In this document: positions 29,428-42,094 of the stretch, piece by piece | How the letters are laid out: each line of letters opens with the position of its first letter | Position numbering within the stretch: position 1 is the first letter of the stretch | Origin: Rhodobacteraceae bacterium WD3A24 | Lineage (GTDB): Bacteria > Pseudomonadota > Alphaproteobacteria > Rhodobacterales > Rhodobacteraceae | Direction: 5' to 3' | Assembly (NCBI GenBank): GCA_002967695.1 | Contig: PUHN01000001.1 | Location: 1-64,000, forward strand | Length of the DNA: 64,000 bases | Translations under genes and position numbers: made by a program | Notes under the pieces: model-generated | Database searches by the model: none | What the model saw: only the letters and a program-made list of their open reading frames with translations | Told to the model about the DNA's origin: nothing

Positions 29428-30783
29428 ATGAAAACCAAACTTTATGCTGGCGTGGCCGCGCTGGCGCTGACCGCCGGCGCCGCGCAGGCGCAGGATCTCG
29501 TTTTCACGCCGGGTGAGGACGATCGCTTCGACTGGGGAAGTTTCGATGCCTTCGCCGCCGAGCATGACCTCTCGGGCGAGACCCTGTCGATCTCGGGGCC
29601 GTGGATCGGCGGGGACGCCGAACTCGTCAACAGCGTGCTGGCCTATTTCGCCGAAGCCACGGGCACGGAGGTGAACTACACCGGCTCCGACAGCTTCGAA
29701 CAGGACATCGTCATCTCGCTGCAGTCGGGCACGGCGCCGAATGTCGCCGTGTTTCCGCAGCCCGGCCTCGCCTCGGACATGGCCGGACGGGGCTTTCTGG
29801 CGCCGCTGGGCGAGGATGTCGGCGACTGGGTGAGCGACAACTACGCCGCCGGCGACTCCTGGGTCGATCTGGGCACCTTCGAGGGCCCCGAGGGCGAGGA
29901 GGATCTCTACGGCTTCTTCTACAAGGTCGATGTGAAATCGCTGGTCTGGTACAGCCCGGCGGCGTTCGACGAGATGGGCTACGACATTCCCCAAAGCCTC
30001 GACGAGCTGCGCGGGCTGACGCAGCAGATGGTCGATGACGGCGTCACGCCATGGTGCATCGGGCTGGGCTCGGGCGCGGCGACGGGCTGGCCGGCGACCG
30101 ACTGGGTCGAGGACATGATGCTGCGGCTGCACGAGCCCGAAGTCTATGACCAGTGGGTCAACAACGAGATTCCCTTCGACGACCCGCGCGTGGTCGAGGC
30201 GATCGAGGCCTTCGGCTGGTTCGCTCGCAATGACGCCTTCGTCGATGGCGGGGCCGAGGCCGTCGCGACGACCGATTTCCGCGACAGCCCCGCCGGGCTC
30301 TTCGGGTTCCCGCCGGACTGCTACATGCACAAACAGGCCTCTTTCATTCCGACTTTCTTCCCCGAAGGGTCCGAATACGGCCTGGACTATGACTTTTTCT
30401 ACTTTCCGGCCGATGCCGAGGCCGATCTCGGCAATCCGGTTCTGGGGGCGGGGACGCTGTTTGCCATCACTGATGACAGCCCCGCCGCGCGTGCGCTGAT
30501 GGACTTCCTGCGCACGCCCATCGCCCATGAGATCTGGATGGGCCAGCAGGGCTTCCTGACACCCTACACCGAGGTCAATACCGAGGCCTACGGCAACGAC
30601 TCGCTGCGGGCGATGGGCGAGATCCTGCTCGAGGCGACGACGTTCCGCTTCGACGCGTCGGACCTGATGCCCGGCGAGATCGGCGCCGGCGCATTCTGGA
30701 CGGGCATGGTCGATTACGTCTCGGGCGCTGACGCCGGAGAGGTGGCCACGACGATCCAGGAGCGCTGGGACTCCATGCGCTGA
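29428..30783 (+). CDS. aglE: Alpha-glucoside ABC transporter, substrate-binding protein
   Basis: A 451-residue extracellular binding protein for alpha-glucosides such as sucrose, trehalose or maltose. The signal peptide ends AQAQD near residue 22. It has the family-1 solute-binding fold with the AglE-type start LVFTPGEDDRFDWGSFDAFA. The chain is rich in Asp/Glu, as expected in halotolerant organisms. The ATG at 29428 follows GGGAGGAGG. It is the first gene of aglE-F-G-A-K, in the same order as in Sinorhizobium meliloti. Confidence 0.93.
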   Translation: MKTKLYAGVAALALTAGAAQAQDLVFTPGEDDRFDWGSFDAFAAEHDLSGETLSISGPWIGGDAELVNSVLAYFAEATGTEVNYTGSDSFEQDIVISLQSGTAPNVAVFPQPGLASDMAGRGFLAPLGEDVGDWVSDNYAAGDSWVDLGTFEGPEGEEDLYGFFYKVDVKSLVWYSPAAFDEMGYDIPQSLDELRGLTQQMVDDGVTPWCIGLGSGAATGWPATDWVEDMMLRLHEPEVYDQWVNNEIPFDDPRVVEAIEAFGWFARNDAFVDGGAEAVATTDFRDSPAGLFGFPPDCYMHKQASFIPTFFPEGSEYGLDYDFFYFPADAEADLGNPVLGAGTLFAITDDSPAARALMDFLRTPIAHEIWMGQQGFLTPYTEVNTEAYGNDSLRAMGEILLEATTFRFDASDLMPGEIGAGAFWTGMVDYVSGADAGEVATTIQERWDSMR

Positions 30784-30872
30784 GCCTCGTGCCGCCCGCC
30801 GCCGTGCGGGGCTTTCACAGCCCTCGCGCGGCGGCGGGCGGTCCCGCAACATGACAGGGAGGAGGGGCGACG

Positions 30873-31853
30873 ATGTCACCCGTGTTGCAGGGCGCCGCCA
30901 CGATCCTGATCGGCGTTTTCGGCTGTATCGGCTATTTCTACGCCTCGAACATCATCCTCGACCGGGTGCTGTTTCCCGCGCGCGGGCCGAAGGCGGGGCG
31001 CAACATCAACCGCGCCAATCAGGTGCGGCCCTGGCTGTTTCTGTTTCCGGCGATCTTCGCGCTCGGTCTGTATCTTGTCTATCCGGTGGTGGGGTCGTTC
31101 TATCGGTCGCTCTTCGACCGGGCGGGCGACGATTTCATCGGGCTGGGCAACTACATCGACCTGATCAACGAGCCCACCTTCCGCACGGCCGTGTTCAACA
31201 ACTTCCTGTGGATTCTGGTTGTTCCGGCCGGCTCGACCTTTTTCGGCCTGGCTGCCGCGCAGCTGACCGACAGGTTGCGCTGGGGCAACATCGCCAAGTC
31301 GCTGATCTTCATGCCGATGGCGATCAGTTTTGTCGGCGCGTCGCTGATCTGGAAGTTCGTCTATGCCAACAACGCCGATATCGGCCTGATCAACGCCGCG
31401 CGCGAGGCGCTGTTCGGCGCCGAGCCGCTGGACGTCCTCCAGATACCATTCTGGAACAACTTCTTCCTGATGTTCATCCTGATCTGGATTCAGACGGGCT
31501 TTGCGATGGTGATCCTCTCGGCCGCCCTGCGCGGCATTCCCGAGGAAACGATCGAGGCCGCGATAATCGACGGCGCCAACCCGTTTCAGGTCTTCTTCCG
31601 GATCAAGGTGCCGCAGATCATGGGCACGATCGTGGTGGTCTGGACGACGATCACCATTCTGGTGCTCAAGGTCTTCGACATCGTTTACACGATGACCGGC
31701 GGCAATTTCGGCACGCAGATCCTGCCCAGCTACATGATGGGCTATATGTTCCGCGACAACGGCAGGGCGACGGCCGTGGCCTTCGTCATCATGGTCATCG
31801 TCCTTCCGGTGATGGTTTGGAACATTGTGCAGGCGCGCAGGGAACAGCGCTGA
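30873..31853 (+). CDS. aglF: Alpha-glucoside ABC transporter permease AglF
   Basis: A 326-residue inner-membrane permease of the MalF/sugar type with about seven to eight hydrophobic segments. The N-terminal extension includes an extra helix with the basic stretch ARGPKAGRNINRANQVRPW. The cytoplasmic loop contacting the ATPase reads EETIEAAIIDGANPFQVFFR (the EAA motif). It sits 89 bases after aglE and 16 before aglG. Confidence 0.93.
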   Translation: MSPVLQGAATILIGVFGCIGYFYASNIILDRVLFPARGPKAGRNINRANQVRPWLFLFPAIFALGLYLVYPVVGSFYRSLFDRAGDDFIGLGNYIDLINEPTFRTAVFNNFLWILVVPAGSTFFGLAAAQLTDRLRWGNIAKSLIFMPMAISFVGASLIWKFVYANNADIGLINAAREALFGAEPLDVLQIPFWNNFFLMFILIWIQTGFAMVILSAALRGIPEETIEAAIIDGANPFQVFFRIKVPQIMGTIVVVWTTITILVLKVFDIVYTMTGGNFGTQILPSYMMGYMFRDNGRATAVAFVIMVIVLPVMVWNIVQARREQR

Positions 31854-31869
31854 GGCGGAGGGCACAAAG

Positions 31870-33024
31870 ATGGACAATATCGCCGGACGGAAGTCGCACC
31901 TCACCTGGGCCGTCAATATCTCGGTCATATTGATGGTGCTGATATGGCTCATCCCCACGATCGGGCTGCTCGTGTCGTCATTCCGCGACCGCGAGCAGAT
32001 CTCGGAGACCGGCTGGTGGCTCGCGCCGCTGCCGGTAGAAATGACGTTTCGCGTGCGCACGTCGCCCGAGGGCGCGGCGCAGCAGAACGGCCTGTGGGTT
32101 CTGGAGGGCAACGTCTTTGCCACCCCCGACATGGAAGAGCAGCTGGGAGACGACGATGCCGAGCTCACGCGCTTCGGCACCCGCGGCGTCAACCCGACCG
32201 AATTCGCGGCCGGCGAAACGGCCGAGCTGCGTGGCGGTGGCACGCTCACCGTGAACTCCGACGGAAGCTGGCGCGCCGAATCCGAGGAGGAATTCGGCCC
32301 GCGCGGGCCGACGATCTATTTCGCGGCAGAGGTGCCGCCCCAGTTCACGCTTACCAACTACGAGACCGTGCTGACGGCCGACGGCATGGACCGGGCCTTC
32401 ATAAACACGCTCACGGTGACGGTGCCGGCCACGATCATTCCCATCCTCATCGCGGCCTTCGCCGCCTATGCGCTGGCCTGGATGGAGTTTCCGGGGCGCG
32501 GATTGCTGATCGCGGCCGTCGTCGGCCTGCTCGTGGTGCCGTTGCAGCTTGCGCTCGTTCCGCTTCTGAGCCTGCATACCAGCGTCGGTATCGGACAGAG
32601 CTTTCTGGGGATCTGGCTGGCGCATACCGGCTTCGGCCTGCCGCTCGCGATATACCTGCTGCGCAACTACATGGTCGGCCTGCCGCGCGACATCATCGAA
32701 AGCGCCAAGGTCGACGGGGCGACCGATTTTCAGGTCTTCACCCGGATCGTCCTGCCGCTGTCGTTCCCGGCGCTGGCATCGTTTGCCATCTTCCAGTTCC
32801 TGTGGACGTGGAACGACCTGCTGGTGGCCAAGGTCTTTCTGCCCTCGGACGCCGACAGCCAGGTGATGACGGTCAAGATCGCCGACGATCTCCTGGGCTC
32901 GCGCGGGGGCGACTGGGGCATTCTGGCGACCGCGGCTTTCGTGTCGATCGCGGTGCCGCTGCTCGTCTTCTTCACAATGCAACGCTATCTGGTGCGCGGC
33001 CTGCTGGCCGGCTCCGTGAAGTGA
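31870..33024 (+). CDS. aglG: Alpha-glucoside ABC transporter permease AglG
   Basis: A 384-residue MalG-type permease. An insertion of roughly 100 residues lies between the first and second membrane segments (about 55-160) and is Asp/Glu/Gly-rich, so a periplasmic loop of unknown role. The EAA motif is IIESAKVDGATDFQVF. The start at 31870 gives MDNIAGRKSHLTW. It pairs with AglF to form the channel. Confidence 0.92.
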   Translation: MDNIAGRKSHLTWAVNISVILMVLIWLIPTIGLLVSSFRDREQISETGWWLAPLPVEMTFRVRTSPEGAAQQNGLWVLEGNVFATPDMEEQLGDDDAELTRFGTRGVNPTEFAAGETAELRGGGTLTVNSDGSWRAESEEEFGPRGPTIYFAAEVPPQFTLTNYETVLTADGMDRAFINTLTVTVPATIIPILIAAFAAYALAWMEFPGRGLLIAAVVGLLVVPLQLALVPLLSLHTSVGIGQSFLGIWLAHTGFGLPLAIYLLRNYMVGLPRDIIESAKVDGATDFQVFTRIVLPLSFPALASFAIFQFLWTWNDLLVAKVFLPSDADSQVMTVKIADDLLGSRGGDWGILATAAFVSIAVPLLVFFTMQRYLVRGLLAGSVK

Positions 33025-33042
33025 CTACAAGAAAGGACGCTC

Positions 33043-34695
33043 GTGACGATTCAATCTCCGGCCGGGCACAGGATGATGACGGCAAGCGACAGGGACTGGT
33101 GGCGCGGGGCGGTGATCTATCAGGTCTATCCGCGCTCCTTTCAGGACAGCAACGGCGACGGAATCGGCGATCTTCTCGGCATCGTCGAGCGGCTGCCCTA
33201 TATCGCCAGCCTCGGGGTGGATGCGGTCTGGATCTCGCCCTTCTTCACCTCGCCGATGAAGGATTTCGGCTACGACGTCTCGGACTACTGCGACGTCGAT
33301 CCGATGTTCGGCACGCTGTCGGATTTCGATGCGGTCGTCTCCACCGCCCACGCGCTGGGGCTCAGGGTGATGATCGACCTGGTGCTCTCCCACACCTCCG
33401 ACCAGCATCCCTGGTTCGCCGAAAGCCGGGCGAGCCACGACAACCCGCGCGCCGACTGGTATGTCTGGGCCGACGCCAAGCCCGACGGGACGCCGCCCAA
33501 CAACTGGCTGTCGATCTTCGGCGGCGCGGCCTGGGCTTGGGAAGCCCGGCGATGCCAGTATTACATGCACAACTTCCTCACCAGCCAGCCTGACCTGAAC
33601 TTTCACAATTCCGATGTTCAGGACGCTTTGCTCGATGTCGCGCGCTTCTGGCTGGACCGGGGAGTGGACGGCTTCCGGCTGGACACGATCAATTTCTATT
33701 TCCACGACGCCGCGCTGCGCGACAACCCGGCGCTGCCGCCCGAAAAGCGCAACGACTCCATCGCGCCCAAGGTCAATCCCTACAATCACCAGGATCACGT
33801 CTTTGACAAGAACCGGCCCGAAAACCTTGATTTCCTGCGCCGATTCCGCGCGCTGCTGGAGCCCTACAACGCCGCCGCCGTGGGCGAGGTGGGCGATGCG
33901 CAGCACGGGCTGGAGATCCTCGGCGAGTATACCTCGGGCGGTGACAAGATGCAGATGTGCTACGCCTTCGAGTTCCTCGCCAAGGATCCTCCGACGGCCG
34001 AGCGCGTGGCCGGCGTGATCGGCCGGCTCGAGGCGGTCGCGCCCGACGGCTGGGCCTGCTGGGCTTTTTCCAACCACGACGTGATGCGCCACGTTACCCG
34101 CTGGCAGCTCACCCCTGCGGCGGTGCGCTGCTATGCCACGCTGATCATGTGCCTGCGCGGCTCGGTCTGCCTGTATCAGGGCGAGGAGCTCGGTCTGCCC
34201 GAGGCGGAACTGCATTTCGAGGATCTGCGCGATCCTTACGGCATCCGGTTCTGGCCCGAATACAAGGGCCGCGACGGTTGCCGCACGCCGATGGTCTGGA
34301 CGCATGACACGCAAAACGGCGGTTTCTCGGCGGGCAATCCGTGGCTGCCGGTCACGCGTGAGCATCTCGCGCTGGCCGTCGACTGCCAGGAGCATGCGCC
34401 CGACGCGCTGCTGCACCACTACCGCAAGGCGATCTCCTTTCGCGCCGCGTATCCGGTGCTTGCCAAGGGCGAACTGGAGGCGTTGCGCGCGGATGGCAAT
34501 GTGCTGAGCTTCATGCGCCGCGACGGCGAACGCAGGCTGTTCTGCGCCTTCAATCTGGATCACGAGCCCGCCGAGCTGGACCTGCCCGCGGGCCACTGGC
34601 TGCCGGTGGGGGGGGAGCTCAACAGTTCCGGCCCCGGAGCCGATGGCAGGGTGCATCTGGGGCCCTGGCAGCCATGTCTGGTCGTGGCGCGTTAA
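33043..34695 (+). CDS. aglA: Alpha-glucosidase AglA (GH13)
   Basis: A 550-residue family 13 glycoside hydrolase that cleaves alpha-glucosides after import. Catalytic residues: the nucleophile Asp214 in GFRLDTIN, the acid/base Glu282 in VGEVGD, and Asp346 in FSNHD. YQVYPRSFQDSNGDGIGDL is the N-terminal signature of alpha-glucosidases of this group. No signal peptide is present, so it is cytoplasmic. It has a GTG start at 33043, 18 bases after aglG, with GAAAGGA before it. Confidence 0.94.
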   Translation: MTIQSPAGHRMMTASDRDWWRGAVIYQVYPRSFQDSNGDGIGDLLGIVERLPYIASLGVDAVWISPFFTSPMKDFGYDVSDYCDVDPMFGTLSDFDAVVSTAHALGLRVMIDLVLSHTSDQHPWFAESRASHDNPRADWYVWADAKPDGTPPNNWLSIFGGAAWAWEARRCQYYMHNFLTSQPDLNFHNSDVQDALLDVARFWLDRGVDGFRLDTINFYFHDAALRDNPALPPEKRNDSIAPKVNPYNHQDHVFDKNRPENLDFLRRFRALLEPYNAAAVGEVGDAQHGLEILGEYTSGGDKMQMCYAFEFLAKDPPTAERVAGVIGRLEAVAPDGWACWAFSNHDVMRHVTRWQLTPAAVRCYATLIMCLRGSVCLYQGEELGLPEAELHFEDLRDPYGIRFWPEYKGRDGCRTPMVWTHDTQNGGFSAGNPWLPVTREHLALAVDCQEHAPDALLHHYRKAISFRAAYPVLAKGELEALRADGNVLSFMRRDGERRLFCAFNLDHEPAELDLPAGHWLPVGGELNSSGPGADGRVHLGPWQPCLVVAR

Positions 34696-34718
34696 CCGAA
34701 GCGGGAAGGGGAGGAGAT

Positions 34719-35807
<1,089 letters not shown>

Positions 35808-35935
35808 GCGGCGGCAGGGCGCGGACCCGGCGGATCTCCTCCCGGCGCCGGGGCCGCGCGATTTTGCGGATATTCCGGGGCGTTGCCAGGATGGGCGGCA
35901 GGGCGATGTCGTCGCGGCGTGAAGGGGCCATTGCC

Positions 35936-37084
35936 ATGACGATCCATGATGTGGCGGCCAGCGCGGGGCGGCGGGCGATGGCTGTCTTCGTGCTTGCAAT
36001 GGCGGCATGTGCGCCCCCTCCGGCGCCCGGCGACGGGCCGCCACCCACACGCGCCTTCGCCCCCGCCGGCGATGCCGTGGCCGCGTTGGACGCGGTGCTC
36101 GCACCGTATGAGGCGGCGCCGGCGCCGCGCTTTCTGGCTCGCCTCGACCTAGCGCAGGATCGTCACTATGTCGTGCTCGCACAGGTTCCCACAGCCGATC
36201 CGATCGATCTGAGTGGGCCCGAGGCCGCGCGGCGCAGCCTCGGGCGGGCGGTCATCGACCCGTTCGGCCGGCTGCGGTCGCAGGCCAAGATCGGGCATCT
36301 GATGATCGGCTGGCACTGCGCCGGCGTGTCGGGCATCGTCTCGAAAAGCGGTGACAGGGTGGGAACCGGCGTGCGGATGGCCCTGTCGGGCTGGGGGCTC
36401 ACGCCCTTCCTGAGCAGCTTTTCCGACGGCTTTCTGGTCGGCGCCGACGAGATTCCCGCCGGCTACGCCACGCAGCTGCGCACGGGCCGGGGGAGTGTGC
36501 TGGCTTTCGAGGTCTCGGCACAGGACTGCACGGATCTGCGCCTTGCGCTGGTGGATTACATCCGCCATCCCGACCAGCCGGCGGGCAATTACGGCATGCT
36601 TCTCGACACACCGGGCTTTCAGGGGGATGGGTGTCTGACCTTCGCGCTGTGGCTCGCCGGCCGCGCGGGGCTGCCGCGCGAGGTCCGTGACGCCCTGACT
36701 CGCTCCGTCGAGGTGCCTGCGGAGGTCATCGGCTGGCGTGCCGAGGTGCCCGAGGGGGTGCGGCCCTACCGCCCGCCGGGGTGGAGCCCGGATGCCCCCG
36801 AGCGGCGGGTCAGCCTGGCGCGGCTGCGCTTTGGCGACTGGCAGGCGGAGGGTATTGCCGATCGCGTCGAGATCATAGATGGCGAGCTTCTCTTTGCGGC
36901 GGTCACGCATCTGCGCAGCCTCGGCGGCCTTCGCGCCGACTGGCGCACCCGCCGCGCCCTGGGCGCGGATGATCCGGCGGTGCGCCGGGCGCAGACCGCG
37001 ATGGAGCGTTGGGCGCGGAGCTTTCCGGTCTGGCGGCTGGCCGATGCGGGCGCGGTCTCGGCGCTCGTGCTCGAGCGGCGCTGA
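35936..37084 (+). CDS. Lipoprotein, possible permuted papain-like (NlpC/P60-type) fold
   Basis: A 382-residue protein of unrecognised family. The signal MAVFVLAMAACAPPP contains the lipobox AMAAC. A His-rich strand, KIGHLMIGWHCAG (His121), comes first, and much later DGCLTFALWLAG (Cys233) at a helix start. That His-then-Cys order is the arrangement of circularly permuted NlpC/P60-like enzymes, so I suggest a Cys amidase or hydrolase acting at the cell envelope; this is inference. The ATG at 35936 was chosen because upstream frames are Arg-rich and lack a signal. Confidence 0.65.
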   Translation: MTIHDVAASAGRRAMAVFVLAMAACAPPPAPGDGPPPTRAFAPAGDAVAALDAVLAPYEAAPAPRFLARLDLAQDRHYVVLAQVPTADPIDLSGPEAARRSLGRAVIDPFGRLRSQAKIGHLMIGWHCAGVSGIVSKSGDRVGTGVRMALSGWGLTPFLSSFSDGFLVGADEIPAGYATQLRTGRGSVLAFEVSAQDCTDLRLALVDYIRHPDQPAGNYGMLLDTPGFQGDGCLTFALWLAGRAGLPREVRDALTRSVEVPAEVIGWRAEVPEGVRPYRPPGWSPDAPERRVSLARLRFGDWQAEGIADRVEIIDGELLFAAVTHLRSLGGLRADWRTRRALGADDPAVRRAQTAMERWARSFPVWRLADAGAVSALVLERR

Positions 37085-37159
37085 ACAGCGGCGCCCACTT
37101 GCCCCGCGCGCGTCCCCGGTGCATCCAGTGGCGCACGGGCGAGAACCGAGGAGTGCACG

Positions 37160-38131
37160 ATGCTGCCCAAGCAAGGCCTATGGCGCCAGACGCCGCCGGC
37201 GATCTTTTCACCCATCATGGGGTTTCTCGGGCTGGGGCTTGCCTGGCGGCAGGCGACGGCGACCCTGGCCGCCCCCGCCGCCGTAAGCGAGCTGCTTCTG
37301 GGCGCGGGCGTGGCGCTTTATGCTTTTGCGCTGGTGGCGTGGCTGGCCAAGCCCCTGCGCCGGCCGAGGGTGCTCGTGGAAGAGTTGCGCGTGCTGCCCG
37401 GCCGGGCGGGGCTGTCGGCGATGACGATGTCGCTGATGCTGACCGCCGCGGCGCTGGTGGAGTATTCGCACGGGCTGGCCCGCTGGGTGGCGATTCCGGC
37501 CTTCGCGGCGCATGCGGGCCTTGCGCTGCTGGTCATCCACGCCCTGATCACGGGGCCGACCGAGGCGCGCGGCGTCACGCCGGTGTGGCATCTGAGCTTC
37601 GTGGGCTTCATCGCCGGCCCGCTCGTCGGGGTGCCGCTGGGGCATCTGGCCATCGCCGAGGCGATCCTGTGGATGACGATGACGGTGGCCGTGGTGATCT
37701 GGGCGATCAGCCTGCATCAGCTCGTCCGGGGGATTCCCCCGGCGCCACTGAGGCCGCTGGTGGCCATCCATCTGGCCCCGGCGAGCTTCTTTGCGACGGT
37801 CGCCGCGATCTTGGGGTTCGAGGCCGTCGCTCTGGGCTTCGCCGCGCTGGCCACGGCGATTCTGGCGGTGCTGCTGGCAAGCGGGCGGTGGATCACCGCG
37901 GCCGGTTTCAGCCCGATGTGGGGGGCATTCACGTTTCCGCTCGCCGCATATGCGAGCGCGATGCTCCACGCGGCCCAGTTTGTCGAGGGGCCGGCGGCCA
38001 CCGCGCTGCGACTTGCCAGCGCGCTCGTTCTCGTGGCCGCGACGCTGATCATTCCCGCCATTCTCTTCAAGATCCTGCAGGCCTGGGCGCGCGGCGGGCT
38101 GGCCGCGCGCACCAACGCCGCGCAGGCGTGA
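37160..38131 (+). CDS. SLAC1/TehA (TDT) family anion channel or transporter
   Basis: A 323-residue protein with about ten hydrophobic helices. The opening PPAIFSPIMGFLGLGLAW carries the TDT hallmark of a helix with spaced glycines. Members move anions or C4-dicarboxylates, or are linked to tellurite resistance; the substrate here cannot be told. A good GAGGAG ribosome-binding site precedes the ATG. It is downstream of the lipoprotein gene by 75 bases and is followed by a hairpin. Confidence 0.85.
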   Translation: MLPKQGLWRQTPPAIFSPIMGFLGLGLAWRQATATLAAPAAVSELLLGAGVALYAFALVAWLAKPLRRPRVLVEELRVLPGRAGLSAMTMSLMLTAAALVEYSHGLARWVAIPAFAAHAGLALLVIHALITGPTEARGVTPVWHLSFVGFIAGPLVGVPLGHLAIAEAILWMTMTVAVVIWAISLHQLVRGIPPAPLRPLVAIHLAPASFFATVAAILGFEAVALGFAALATAILAVLLASGRWITAAGFSPMWGAFTFPLAAYASAMLHAAQFVEGPAATALRLASALVLVAATLIIPAILFKILQAWARGGLAARTNAAQA

Positions 38132-38138
38132 GGCGCCA

Positions 38139-38165
38139 GCGCCGCGGCCCTGCGGCGCCAGGCCC
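38139..38165 (+). terminator. Hairpin after the TDT gene
   Basis: gcgccgc and gcggcgc (7 bp, 6-base loop) are followed by a C-rich stretch and ttccttttcc. The T-run is broken, so this is a weak candidate terminator upstream of guaB. Confidence 0.4.
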
Positions 38166-38194
38166 CTTTCCTTTTCCCGCGCCGCGTGAAATAG

Positions 38195-40491
<2,297 letters not shown>

Positions 40492-40563
40492 GGCCTGTCT
40501 TTCCGATGCGCCGGACCGCTGAACAGCGGCTTTATCCGCGACAAATGCGTGCCTGTCAAAGCC

Positions 40564-41601
40564 TCAGCTGTCGCGGCGCCTGCCCGCGAGCCGGTCGCGG
40601 CCCAGCTTGTCGAGCATTTGCGGGTCCGCCTCGGTGCCGAAATGCTGGGACTGCGACAGCTCTGGAAAGGCATCGCGCACTGCGCGGGACAGCCCGCGGG
40701 GCAGCCGCTCGACGGTCGCCTCCGCCACGCGCAGGCTCTCGGCGGGAATGCCTTCTGCATAGATGATCTCGTGGCGATCGAAGACGAGGCTGTAATAGTC
40801 CACCACACCACCCTCGCGGATGAAGACGGCGCCCTCGTCGTCGATGAGGTGCCGTGCCTGGACGAGAAGCTCGGAGGTGGGCAGCAGGGGCTCGCGGGCG
40901 CGCCGGTAGAGGAACATGCGATGGTGCTGACTCACGATCAGATCGCCGGCATTGCCCATCGCGCCGGCGCTGATGACCACGGGCGCGAAGCTGCCGATGG
41001 CGCGCAGCGCCGCCTTGCCCACCCAGCGCAGTGGCTGGGGGCCGTGATCGCGGGTCAGCACCCGCATGCCGGGTTCGAGGGCCTCGATGGGCATCTGCCG
41101 CCCGTCCGACAAGGTGATGCGCGTGCCCCGCGCGAAGGCGAGGCAGGCAATGTCGGCGAGCCGGCCCTCGCCGGGATCGTCGCTGACCTCGATGAGGCTG
41201 TAATCGGTGCGCGGCGCCATGGGGCTGAGCGGCAGGGCTAGCACGCGCCCGTCCTCCTCCAGGCGCAGGAGCAGCATCTCGACGATGTCGCTGTCGGGCG
41301 CCATCAGCGTGAGCCGGCCGCACAGGGTCAGCCGGTCTCCCGGCCGGCCGACTTGAGAGCCGGCGGCGAGCGTCTGGCTGCGCGCGCTCTCGCCGGGCGC
41401 CGCGTCCCGTCGCAGGCTCAGCGCCACCGGCCGCGCGCCGGGGGCGAGTTGATAGACGTCGCCCGCACAGGTCTCGGCGATCTCGCCCCCCGTGTCGGCG
41501 AGGCTGTCGCCGAGATTAGCCCCCGCCGTCACGGCGATATCTTCGCCGAGAAAGGCCTGACAGCCGTAGTCGGGGGCCGTCTGCGGATCGGCGGGCGGCA
41601 T
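40564..41601 (-). CDS. Hint (Hedgehog/intein-like) domain protein
   Basis: 345 residues. The C-terminal region from about 145 has the Hint fold: CLAFARGTRITLSDGRQMPI begins with the Cys needed for the N-S shift, and later SQHHRMFLY and ARHLID appear, as in the Hint_2 family common in Rhodobacterales. The N-terminal part carries no family I know. Self-cleavage has not been shown for most of these proteins. I place the start at 41601; frames beyond it look like noise. Confidence 0.8.
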   Translation of the reverse strand: MPPADPQTAPDYGCQAFLGEDIAVTAGANLGDSLADTGGEIAETCAGDVYQLAPGARPVALSLRRDAAPGESARSQTLAAGSQVGRPGDRLTLCGRLTLMAPDSDIVEMLLLRLEEDGRVLALPLSPMAPRTDYSLIEVSDDPGEGRLADIACLAFARGTRITLSDGRQMPIEALEPGMRVLTRDHGPQPLRWVGKAALRAIGSFAPVVISAGAMGNAGDLIVSQHHRMFLYRRAREPLLPTSELLVQARHLIDDEGAVFIREGGVVDYYSLVFDRHEIIYAEGIPAESLRVAEATVERLPRGLSRAVRDAFPELSQSQHFGTEADPQMLDKLGRDRLAGRRRDS

Positions 41602-41644
41602 CGGTGTTACTCCGTTCCGGCGGGCACCGGCCCCTGACGCGCGC

Positions 41645-42094
41645 TCATTTCGGCAGGGTTCCGTCGAGGACATACCGCAGGATATCGACCACCTGTTCGG
41701 GCTCGCGGGCCATGGCCAGCGCGGCGGCATCGACTTCCTTGAGCGCGTGGTCGTGCTCGGGCGGATGCAGGGTGATCAGCGCCTTTCCCTGCGCCGCCGC
41801 CTGGCCGGCGTCGAAGGCCGCGTTCCACTGCTTGTATTTCTCGCCGAAGCGCACGACGACCACATCGGCGTCGCCGATGGCCTTGCGGGTGCGGATGGCG
41901 TTGATCATCGCGCCCTTGTGGTCGTGCCAGTACTTGTCGGATTCCGCGCCGAGAATGGCGACGCCGCAATCATCGCTGGCGCCGTGATCGGTAACGGGGG
42001 CGGAAAACGCCACGTCGAGCCCGCGCGCGCCGGTGATGATACGCTCGCGCCAGTCGCTGTGAATTTCTCCGGCAAGATAGACAGTGAGGGTCAT
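41645..42094 (-). CDS. ytoQ: YtoQ family protein
   Basis: A 149-residue protein that follows the YtoQ pattern throughout: TVYLAGEIHSDWRERI at the N-terminus, the central SDKYWHDHKGAMINAIRT, and VRFGEKYKQWNAAFDAG. It belongs to the nucleoside 2-deoxyribosyltransferase-like superfamily by fold, with function unknown. Its start overlaps the phosphoribosyltransferase gene stop (ATGA at 42091-42094). Confidence 0.9.
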   Translation of the reverse strand: MTLTVYLAGEIHSDWRERIITGARGLDVAFSAPVTDHGASDDCGVAILGAESDKYWHDHKGAMINAIRTRKAIGDADVVVVRFGEKYKQWNAAFDAGQAAAQGKALITLHPPEHDHALKEVDAAALAMAREPEQVVDILRYVLDGTLPK

